Positions 1 through 5,102 of a stretch of DNA of 5,102 nucleotides are shown piece by piece. Source of the stretch: CAZNFR01 sp964572225 (GTDB lineage Bacteria; Bacteroidota; Bacteroidia; Bacteroidales; GCA-2748055); contig CAZNFR010000150.1 of the NCBI GenBank assembly GCA_964572225.1, positions 1-5,102 of the forward strand, read 5' to 3'. Both the position numbers and the translations under genes were made by a program. The first letter of the stretch is position 1. Every line of letters begins with the position of its first letter. The notes beneath the pieces are model-generated. The model was not told where the DNA came from. It worked only from the letters and a program-made list of their open reading frames with translations, and did no database searches.

Positions 1-441
1 GTCTGGAGTTATATGCAAAAAGACCGGTTCATTACCCCGAATCTGGGAGTCACCTCTGTTATTACCTACCGGTACTCCGGAACCAATACCAAATACAATG
101 AGGTTCAAAACTACCGGTTTGGAAATGAGCTTCAGGCTAGCCTGGGGATTTATTACAATGTTTTTGCGGGCATCCCGGTAAGCCTGTTCTTGATTGGACG
201 CTACCGGCATCAAACGCCCGATTATATTGACGGAAATGCATTTCCCTCTTCAGGGGGGCAGTGGACTTACGCAATACCAGGTATGAATATTCAATTCCTG
301 AACGGTCTTTCATTCCGTCTTTCCTCCGAGTGGCCTTTATATCGTAAACTTCAAGGCACACAATTGACCACCGGTTATAAATTTTCTGCTGCCATCTCGG
401 CTTCAATTCCCACAGGGAAAAAACCAGTTTTAATTTTTTAA
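1..441 (+). CDS. Outer-membrane beta-barrel protein, C-terminal part (5' end outside window)
   Basis: The frame is open from the first base (V-W-S-Y before the first Met at position 13), so this is probably the 3' end of a longer gene and the ATG at 13 is internal. The visible 146 residues alternate polar and hydrophobic/aromatic positions in short strands (for example VTSVITYRYSG, LQASLGIYYNVFAG, VSLFLIGRYRH, LSFRLSSEWPLY, TTGYKFSAAISASI) separated by polar turns, the pattern of an outer-membrane beta-barrel. There is no hydrophobic helix and no cysteine. The last strand followed by a short tail ending in V-L-I-F fits a barrel C-terminus with a hydrophobic/aromatic final residue. I cannot name the family or substrate. 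The DUF3179 lipoprotein gene begins 14 bases downstream on the same strand, so co-transcription is likely. No lesion is visible. The barrel assignment comes from strand pattern alone, not a recognised motif. Confidence 0.7.
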   Translation, partial: VWSYMQKDRFITPNLGVTSVITYRYSGTNTKYNEVQNYRFGNELQASLGIYYNVFAGIPVSLFLIGRYRHQTPDYIDGNAFPSSGGQWTYAIPGMNIQFLNGLSFRLSSEWPLYRKLQGTQLTTGYKFSAAISASIPTGKKPVLIF

Positions 442-455
442 CATGGATACTTATT

Positions 456-1535
456 ATGAAAACACTAAGTTTAATTGGGTTAATGCACATCATGCTTTTG
501 GGTTCCTGTACCGAGGAAAACCCCTTGAATGGAGGCAATAATAACCAAAATGGAGACGATTGGCTGATCCCGGAGAATGAAGTTCGCGATGGCGGACCAG
601 GGAAAGATGGCATTCCGGCATTAACCGAACCCGAATTGGTTTCCGTCGACGATATTTCCTGGCTGGACAGCGAGAATTTGGTCCTTGCCTTTGCAGACGG
701 AGACGATGTAAGGGCTTACCCCCATCCGGTGCTCGACTGGCACGAAATCATTAATGACCAAACCGAAAATCATTCAGTAGCTGTTATCTATTGCCCCCTG
801 ACCGGCACCGGGATCGGATGGAACCGGATGATTGACAGCAAGGAAACAACCTTTGGCGTTTCAGGCCTGCTTTACAATTCCAACATTATCCCGTACGATC
901 GGGCATCAAACAGCAACTGGTCACAACTGTTGCTGAAAAGCGTTAACGGAAGCTTGTCAGGCCGGGAAGCAGAAACTTATAACCTTGTGGAAACTACCTG
1001 GGAAACCTGGAAAAAAATGTATCCGGCTTCAAAAGTGGTCTCAAAAAATACAGGCTATAACCGCTCCTATGGCTCCTACCCCTATGGTTCCTATCGTGTC
1101 AATGAAAGCCTGATCTTCCCGGTGAGCAATTCTGATTCCCGCCTGCATGCCAAAGAACGGGTATTGGCTGTTTTCAGGGACCAAAAGGCAAAGGCATACA
1201 CCTTTAAAAACCTGACTGAAAACGGCAATATCATTCTGGATAATTTCTTGGGAAGTGAATTCATCGTTACCGGAAATCCGCAGGAAAACCTTATGGTAGC
1301 ATTCCAAACGGAAACAGAGGAGGGAATACCCTTGATCTTTCAGGCAATTGAAAACATGCTTCCGGAAATTCTAACCGATAATGAAGGGAATACCTGGGAT
1401 GTCTTTGGTCGCGCCGTTTCGGGCCCCAGACAGGGAGAACGGCTTAAATCAATCCCCTATATGATGGGATACTGGTTCTCCTTCGCTGCATTCTATCCCG
1501 GTATCGAATTGTACGACTCCCTGAATGATCAGTAA
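456..1535 (+). CDS. DUF3179 domain-containing lipoprotein
   Basis: A 359-residue protein with a lipoprotein signal: hydrophobic residues 4-16, then lipobox L-G-S-C with Cys18 as the predicted lipidated residue, followed by a polar Asn/Gly/Asp-rich linker (about 19-50). From about residue 60 it matches the DUF3179 family: VRAYPHPVLDWHEIIND (86-101), the hallmark VIYCPLTGTGIGW (110-122, Cys113), GVSGLLYNSNIIPYDR (134-149), W-S-Q, the late NTGYNRSYGSYPYGSYR (198-214), an L-H-A-K-E-R-V-L-A motif, and the closing YWFSFAAFYPG. All blocks are present in order and the length is normal, so the gene appears intact. The family's biochemical role is not established; Trp95-His96-Glu97 and the YCPL cysteine are conserved positions. 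The ATG at 456 is chosen because the signal peptide starts there; no Shine-Dalgarno is seen, as usual in Bacteroidota. It would be membrane-anchored, facing the periplasm or the cell surface. A peroxiredoxin remnant starts 34 bases downstream. Confidence 0.9.
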   Translation: MKTLSLIGLMHIMLLGSCTEENPLNGGNNNQNGDDWLIPENEVRDGGPGKDGIPALTEPELVSVDDISWLDSENLVLAFADGDDVRAYPHPVLDWHEIINDQTENHSVAVIYCPLTGTGIGWNRMIDSKETTFGVSGLLYNSNIIPYDRASNSNWSQLLLKSVNGSLSGREAETYNLVETTWETWKKMYPASKVVSKNTGYNRSYGSYPYGSYRVNESLIFPVSNSDSRLHAKERVLAVFRDQKAKAYTFKNLTENGNIILDNFLGSEFIVTGNPQENLMVAFQTETEEGIPLIFQAIENMLPEILTDNEGNTWDVFGRAVSGPRQGERLKSIPYMMGYWFSFAAFYPGIELYDSLNDQ

Positions 1536-1569
1536 AACAGGAAGATTAACAATAAACTTTTTTAATCCG

Positions 1570-2056
1570 ATGAAAAAAATAGCCTTCGCTCTAATCTGTT
1601 CAACCCTGATTATACCTTCCTATTCACAGGAAAAAAGAAGCGCAGAAGAGGCCGGTGGTGTGCAAGCCGGTATTGAAGCTCCCCAATTTACTGCCGTGGA
1701 TGCTGACAATAAACGTTTTGACTTGTATGAAGCCCTGGAAAACGGACCTGTGGTCCTTATGTTTTACAGGGGAAACTGGTGCCCTGTCTGCAACAAACAC
1801 CTCGCACAAATACAAGACAGTCTTTCATTGATTACAGAAAAAGGGGTAACGGTGATCGCTGTTTCGCCCGAGAAAACCGGGGCAGAATTCAGGCTTTTGT
1901 TTGACGATGGATATAAAATATCCGATGCCTACGATGTTACCTTTAGCCCTAAAAAACAGGAAGATTGTATGGCGTCAGTTTGATCCGGACTATAAAAAGC
2001 GATCGAGCGTAAAAAGCATTCTTGAGAATTTACCCCTGCATTCCATTATCCACTGA
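1570..2056 (+). pseudogene. Peroxiredoxin (AhpC/TSA, thioredoxin fold), broken by internal losses and a frame change
   Basis: Starting at the ATG at 1570 there is an export signal (MKKIAFALICSTLIIPSYSQ), the thioredoxin-fold entry G-I-E-A-P-Q-F, and the active-site strand VLMFYRGNWCPVCNKHL with Cys71 and Cys74. Family members reduce peroxides with the first cysteine; here the protein would be periplasmic. After VIAVSPEK (93-102) the text jumps straight to TGAEFRLLFDDGYKISDAYDV, where homologues usually carry about ten more residues. After D-V-T-F-S-P the frame ends in nonsense at TGA 1981-1983, while the expected C-terminus (KIVWRQFDPDYKKRS, then S-I-L-E-N-L-P) reads in the next frame from about 1952 to TGA 2054-2056. 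Some 40 residues that normally lie between these blocks are missing. A truncated 137-residue product with both cysteines could still be made but would lack part of the fold. An in-frame ATG at 1525 overlaps the preceding gene and is not preferred because the signal begins at 1570. Confidence 0.85.
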
Positions 2057-2103
2057 TCCTGAGAAATTAATCAACAAAACTAAATCCTTACTAAAAACCA
2101 AGT

Positions 2104-2313
2104 ATGAATACAATTGATTTTTCAAATCTTAGCGCTACCTATGTTAACTGTACCCTGAAAAAATCTCCCGAAGTAAGCCATACCCAGTGATTGATGGACC
2201 TATCCGTAAACATCATGAAAAAGGAAAATGAGGGCTATCCACCCTACGGTAATTCACGTAAAGATTGGAATGACGGCACCCGATGGAATTTCGAGAATCC
2301 GGAGTATCGATGA
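2104..2313 (+). pseudogene. Flavodoxin / NADPH-dependent FMN reductase family gene, collapsed to its two ends
   Basis: From the ATG at 2104 the frame reads MNTIDFSNLSATYVNCTLKK, then S-P-E-V-S-H-T-Q, a TGA stop (2188-2190), and continues in the same frame as LMDLSVNIMKKEN, immediately followed by EGYPPYGNSRKDWNDGTRW and N-F-E-N-P-E-Y-R, stop at 2311-2313. The first block resembles the N-terminus of flavodoxin-family NADPH-dependent FMN reductases, with the FMN-phosphate-loop equivalent (S/T-rich C-T-L-K-K-S-P). The second resembles the extreme C-terminus of the same family (usual form KENGG-P-YGN-R--WD-G--F-FENPEYR). Known members run about 200-230 residues; only about 69 codons remain, so some 150 residues of the flavin-binding core are missing. 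The two ends are still in register across the loss. The internal TGA most simply derives from a glycine or arginine codon. The product cannot be functional. Family assignment rests on recall of end motifs, without an alignment. Confidence 0.75.
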
Positions 2314-2609
2314 TTTTTCTACACCGAACGGAATACGCCTTTTTAATTGTCGAAAGCGATAATATTGGCTACCAACTTCCATAAATAGTTTAAAGCAGAA
2401 ACTTTATTGCCTTCACCAATTGTCTACTGTAATAATAAAGGATTCCCGCGAAAGGAAACTACTTTTATCCCAGCCATCGAAACAGGCATCCAAATAAAAG
2501 GCGAATAAAACCCGACTTTGAACATATAACATGTAATCTGGTTTTTCAACCATGAATATCAGACTTTACCCATCCACAAAAAATTATACTTACCTTATTT
2601 TGCAAACAA
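2314..2609. other. Gene-free stretch with unassigned, stop-interrupted coding-like sequence
   Basis: No intact gene lies between the flavodoxin-family remnant and the cytolysin remnant. On the + strand, the frame continuing from the flavodoxin stop reads F-F-Y-T-E-R-N-T-P-F, TAA (2344-2346), LSKAIILATNFHK, TAG (2386-2388), then 39 codons including FKAETLLPSPIVYCNNKG and TTFIPAIETGIQIKGE to TAA at 2506-2508. It looks protein-like and is interrupted by only two stops, so it may be a third decayed gene. The opposite strand also shows a stop-interrupted readable frame (for example PFIWMPVSMAGIKVV), so the strand is uncertain. I recognise no family. From 2509 to 2609 the sequence is AT-rich and probably holds the cytolysin leader and promoter, but I see no convincing match to the Bacteroidota TTTG / TAnnTTTG promoter pair. 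Confidence 0.4.
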
Positions 2610-3470
2610 ATGATTATGACAGAAAAAATAAAATTATCTCCCCGGTTGGTATTGGCGCTAGCTGGTTTATTGCTCATATTATTCACAAGTTGCGAAAAAA
2701 AATTTGATGAGGGACTTGAAGATATTCTGATAAGTGCCGGTTCCTTCGAAGATTTCGAAGAAACCTACACTGAGTCGGAGGCAGTGGAATTCGAAGAATC
2801 ATCAGGAAATGACCAGTATTTTTGTACCCGAAAAACGGTTAGTCTAACCGAGGGATACAGCGATTATCCTCAATTTGATCCGAACACTCAGGTCATATTC
2901 CCCGGCAACCTTTTGCAGGGAAATACACTGGATTTAGCAACGCCCAGCGGAATACCGGTCGACCGTGGCCCCGGTACCGTGGTTATCACCCTTGTAAACG
3001 GTGCTGCCTCTGCCAGCCGGCAACTGGAGGTGGTAAGTCTCGGCAGTGTTTACGATGCCATGAACGAAATCATTGCCGATAACCCGGGAGACCTTCCGGC
3101 ACGCACTACCTATAGTATGGAACAAATTTCATCCCGTGAACAGTTAGGCATGGCACTTAGGGCCGAATACAGCAATTTTTCCACCGATGTAAAAGGATCT
3201 TTCAACTACAATTCGGATGTCAGTTACAACCGTTTTCTGGTCCGTCTGACACAGAGTTACTACACCATCGCTTTTGAAGCACCTACGGATCTGTCACAGT
3301 TTTTCGGAAACGGTGTTACAGCTGAGCAACTTAGTCAATATATAAAACCTGGTAATCCGGCCGCATAAGTATCCAGTGTAACCTATGGTCGCATCTTTTA
3401 TCTTCTGATCCAATCCACAGATTCCTACCAGGAAATGAGGTCTTCCATCGATGTAAGTTTTAATATTTAA
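2610..3470 (+). pseudogene. Thiol-activated (cholesterol-dependent) cytolysin family lipoprotein, nonsense-interrupted and 3'-truncated
   Basis: The first 252 residues have a lipoprotein signal (hydrophobic 13-25, F-T-S-C with Cys28), an acidic linker rich in Glu (about 29-66), then the cytolysin N-terminal core: NTQVIFPGNLLQGNTLD (92-108), PVDRGPGTVVITLVNG (116-131), QISSREQLGMALRAEYSNF (172-190), GSFNYNSDVSYNRFLVR (196-212), LTQSYYTIAFEAP (213-225), FFGNGVTAEQLSQYI (231-245) and GNPAA. These match in order the domain 1 and first domain 3 blocks of cholesterol-dependent cytolysins, which assemble beta-barrel pores. In the family a tyrosine or similar residue followed by V-S-S-V-x-Y-G-R comes next; here TAA (3366-3368) sits at that point and the same frame continues VSSVTYGRIFYLLIQS, then T-D-S-Y-Q-E-M-R-S-S, to a second TAA at 3468-3470. 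The rest, including domain 4 with the membrane-binding undecapeptide, is absent. Family proteins are about 470-530 residues. A secreted stub could be made but could not form pores. Confidence 0.85.
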
Positions 3471-3545
3471 TTTGGTAATCCTTACATCCAATAATTCAAG
3501 GTACTTCTCTTTCATACCCTTTGAAAGGAAGAAACAGTTATTTGA
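3471..3545. other. Junction between two converging truncated genes
   Basis: These 75 bases separate the last cytolysin-like codons (+) from the last readable codons of the pectin-lyase-like remnant (-). Neither family's expected C-terminal sequence can be read in it. On the minus strand a short frame here (starting K-G-M-K-E-K-Y-L-E-L-L) is open and runs antisense into the cytolysin tail, but I do not recognise it and treat it as chance. No terminator hairpin is visible. Confidence 0.4.
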
Positions 3546-4009
3546 TTATCGGTTATCAGTAACAATATAGTTTTTGTAGTATGATTTTCCCTCATTCTGA
3601 TTCAGTCCGTAGCGTTTATACCGTTTTACCTTCTCATCCGTCACCGTGATCAAAGCCGGTTCATCCGGTCGGATCTCCAGTTTGTCCTGATTCCGGGTCA
3701 GGGAGGTCACCGAATTCAGGGCATAGAATTCCTTACGGGTCGTAACCATAAATACAGAAGCTTCGAGGTCGTCCACATCCCTCTCATCGATAATAAAACG
3801 GGAAGACCCTTCCGGTTTGCAAAGGCGTGGGCGGCAGAGATAGCGTATATATCGTCCCGCTGTCCGTCCCCTTTCGCTCCAAAAACGCTTTAGCGGACAT
3901 AGCCGTTGGCGATAATCCGGGCGGTATCGGGGACTGTTTCTACTGTCTGAGAAAAAGCAAAGGGCAGGGATAGTATCAGGGAAATCAGGAGGAATGGGTA
4001 CTTCTTCAT
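3546..4009 (-). pseudogene. Pectin-lyase-fold (right-handed parallel beta-helix) exported protein, 5' remnant with stop, internal loss and no 3' half
   Basis: Read on the minus strand from ATG 4009-4007 there is an export signal (MKKYPFLLISLILSLPFAFS, then Q), the segment TVETVPDTARIIANGYVR, and a TAA stop at 3892-3890. The same frame goes on SVFGAKGDGQRDDIYAISAA, then HAFANRKGLPV. F-G-A-K-G-D-G-x-x-D-D-x-x-A-I is the N-terminal signature of pectate-lyase-superfamily beta-helix proteins, which mostly bind or cleave polysaccharides. Near 3795 the frame changes: the next frame gives RFIIDERDVDDLEASVFMV, T-R-K-E-F, then E-P-A-L-I-T-V-T-D-E-K-V-K-R-Y, and RYGLNQNEGKSYYKNYIV, ending at TAA 3548-3546. 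Relatives carry some 25-30 residues between GLPV and FIID, so a small deletion is likely there. Only about 155 codons remain of a family of several hundred residues; the coil region that would carry any active site is gone. It lies 92 bases downstream of the aldo/keto reductase on the same strand. The exact enzymatic class is unknown. Confidence 0.75.
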
Positions 4010-4101
4010 AGTAGTTGTCTTGGCGGTTGGATTTATTTACATCAATTTGGGGATTTATCAGATTACCCGGTGAAAACCTCCCATAGCGATCATGTTATTG
4101 T
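4010..4101. other. Short intergenic spacer between two minus-strand pseudogenes
   Basis: The 92 bases between the reductase stop and the beta-helix start codon (both on the minus strand) hold no readable gene. I see no strong hairpin with a T-run and no clear promoter; the sequence next to the minus-strand ATG (AGACAACTACT) has no Shine-Dalgarno, as is usual for this phylum. Confidence 0.4.
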
Positions 4102-5102
4102 TTACACTTTCTTATAATATTCAAACTTACCATAAACCTCCAGATTGGACACTCTAACAATTATTTCTGATCTATCTGATTCTCTCAGTTTTGTGAATTG
4201 TTTGGCCAGGCGGATCTTTTCAAGAAGAAACTCTTTGTTTTCAGCACCCGTGATAAGTGTACTGACAGGAAGGGACCATGCAAAATTGAGCGCATCGGTA
4301 ATGCTGAACCGGTCAGGAATAATCGGAGTATCGGTTTTGAAGTTATGCTGATTCTTTTGGGCAAAGAATCGGCCATCCGCAAGCGTTTTCATAGCCAGAA
4401 CTCCAATTTTCTTTTCAACCAGTACAGGTAAAACATCCTTTACAAAACTATGATTGCTGGCAGCGTCCAGGGGATTAATGGGCATCTGTGCAGCATCCCA
4501 CATATCCATATCATGGGTACGTTCAAGAATTCTGAGATGGGCTTTGGGATTTTGGTGACCTGTAAATCCAATGAAACGAACTTTCCCACTTTGCTTTGCT
4601 TCCAGAAATACATCCAGCACCCCATTATCCAATCTTTCATCCACATCTTCGGGTGTACGGAGGGAATGCAATTGCCAGAGATCGAGGTAGTTTGTTTTCA
4701 TCCTCCGTAAGGAGCCCTCCAGATGTTCCCTGGCTGTTTTTGCATCTTTGGCCTGAGTTTTGGTCATCAGGAAAATCTCCTCTCTGTGCTATGGGGTCAG
4801 GAATTTTCCATATTTTATTTCCCCCACGTGAGGACCATAGCTTTCAGCAGTATCAAAAAAACGAATTCCATTTTCAAGTGCAGTATTGATCACTTCCCTT
4901 GCATCCGGTTCGCTTATCCAATGTATATGAAAGCCTCCTATCCCAAGCATGGTGATATTCTCACCGGTATTTCCAAGTTTTCTCAAAGGCAATAATTGTC
5001 ATCGTGGATCAGGGTTTCCGGCAAAACCTTGGCCGTTGTTAAAAGGAAGTGTTAAGGCCGCTGTTGAAGCAGCTAACTTCTTCAGGAAATCTCTTCTTTT
5101 CT
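4102..5102 (-). pseudogene. Tat-exported aldo/keto reductase, full-length frame with two in-frame stops (5' end outside window)
   Basis: The minus strand keeps one frame from the right edge to TAA 4104-4102. It opens with a twin-arginine signal (KRRDFLKKLAASTAALTLPF), then GFAGNPDPR, a TGA (5001-4999), and the aldo/keto reductase core: PLRKLGNTGENITMLGIGGF, the strand IRFFDTAESYG carrying catalytic Asp and Tyr, KYGKFLTP, a TAG (4791-4789), HREEIFLMTKTQ with catalytic Lys, and YLDLWQLHSL with catalytic His. Further blocks are KVRFIGFTGHQNPKAHL, the barrel strand IGVLAMKTLADG, and the NADPH-site strand STLITGAENKEFL. The family reduces aldehydes and ketones with NAD(P)H on a TIM barrel. Apart from the stops, which most simply derive from an arginine/glycine/glutamine-type codon and a Lys or Gln codon, nothing is missing and all four catalytic residues survive. 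A TTG at 4992-4990 and an ATG at 4767-4765 could start shorter products, but the former ends at the TAG after 67 codons and the latter lacks the N-terminal barrel and the Asp/Tyr pair. The edge hides the true start. Confidence 0.85.

Noticed and set aside
137..613. Minus-strand open frame of 158 codons
   Set aside because: It is antisense to the OMP end and the DUF3179 start, has no recognisable motif, and its composition is that of a shadow frame.
1525..1569. Earlier in-frame ATG at 1525 as peroxiredoxin start
   Set aside because: It overlaps the DUF3179 stop and would put 15 residues before a clear export signal that begins at 1570.
1534..1966. A 14-base direct repeat AAAACAGGAAGATT at 1534-1547 and 1953-1966, flanking most of the peroxiredoxin
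   Set aside because: It is A-rich and short; the second copy is explained as native coding sequence (K-N-R-K-I), and the first lies at the DUF3179/peroxiredoxin spacer with no related sequence around it. Probably chance.
3294..3515. Minus-strand open frame of 73 codons beginning M-K-E-K-Y-L-E-L-L
   Set aside because: Most of it is antisense to the cytolysin tail, and I recognise no family; a small real gene cannot be excluded but is not supported.
4070..4085. Small inverted repeat GGTGAAAACC as a terminator after the reductase
   Set aside because: The stem is only three base pairs and there is no T-run.
4145..4995. Several plus-strand open frames across the reductase
   Set aside because: All lie antisense to a clearly recognisable aldo/keto reductase frame and show no family motifs.
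1570..5102. Genetic-code change or programmed stop readthrough as the reason for in-frame stops
   Set aside because: TAA, TAG and TGA all occur as interruptions, and multi-codon deletions and frame changes occur in the same genes; the intact DUF3179 gene has a normal frame.

Overview
The window looks like a piece of a Bacteroidota chromosome, roughly 45% G+C by eye. The reasons are: lipoprotein signals ending in a lipobox cysteine followed by charged residues (LLGSC-TEE, LFTSC-EKK), short export signals ending in S-Q, no clear Shine-Dalgarno sequences, and protein families (DUF3179 lipoprotein, lipidated cholesterol-dependent-cytolysin-like protein, pectin-lyase-fold protein, Tat-exported aldo/keto reductase) that fit that phylum. 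No RNA gene, CRISPR array, insertion sequence or convincing terminator is visible.

Layout. Positions 1-1535 (+) carry two apparently healthy genes: the 3' end of an outer-membrane beta-barrel protein, and a DUF3179 lipoprotein 14 bases downstream. From about 1570 to the right edge every recognisable gene is broken. In order: a peroxiredoxin with two internal losses and a frame change (1570-2056, +); a flavodoxin/FMN-reductase-family gene collapsed to its two ends plus an internal stop (2104-2313, +); an unassigned, stop-riddled stretch (2314-2609); a thiol-activated cytolysin homologue with a nonsense codon and no 3' half (2610-3470, +); a pectin-lyase-fold protein with an internal stop, an internal loss and no 3' half (3546-4009, -); and a Tat-exported aldo/keto reductase that is full length apart from two in-frame stops (4102-5102, -, running off the edge).

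How they fit together. The left pair may be one transcription unit with the peroxiredoxin, which starts 34 bases after the DUF3179 stop. The peroxiredoxin, flavodoxin-family and aldo/keto reductase genes are redox functions, but no pathway can be inferred from remnants. The main observation is a cluster of at least five neighbouring pseudogenes with independent lesions (substitution stops, frame changes, internal deletions, missing 3' ends), beginning right after two intact genes. The cytolysin and pectin-lyase-like remnants converge and both lack their 3' halves, so a single deletion across their meeting point could explain both. I found no clear evidence of a new functional system; the interest lies in the decay pattern and in the cytolysin remnant.
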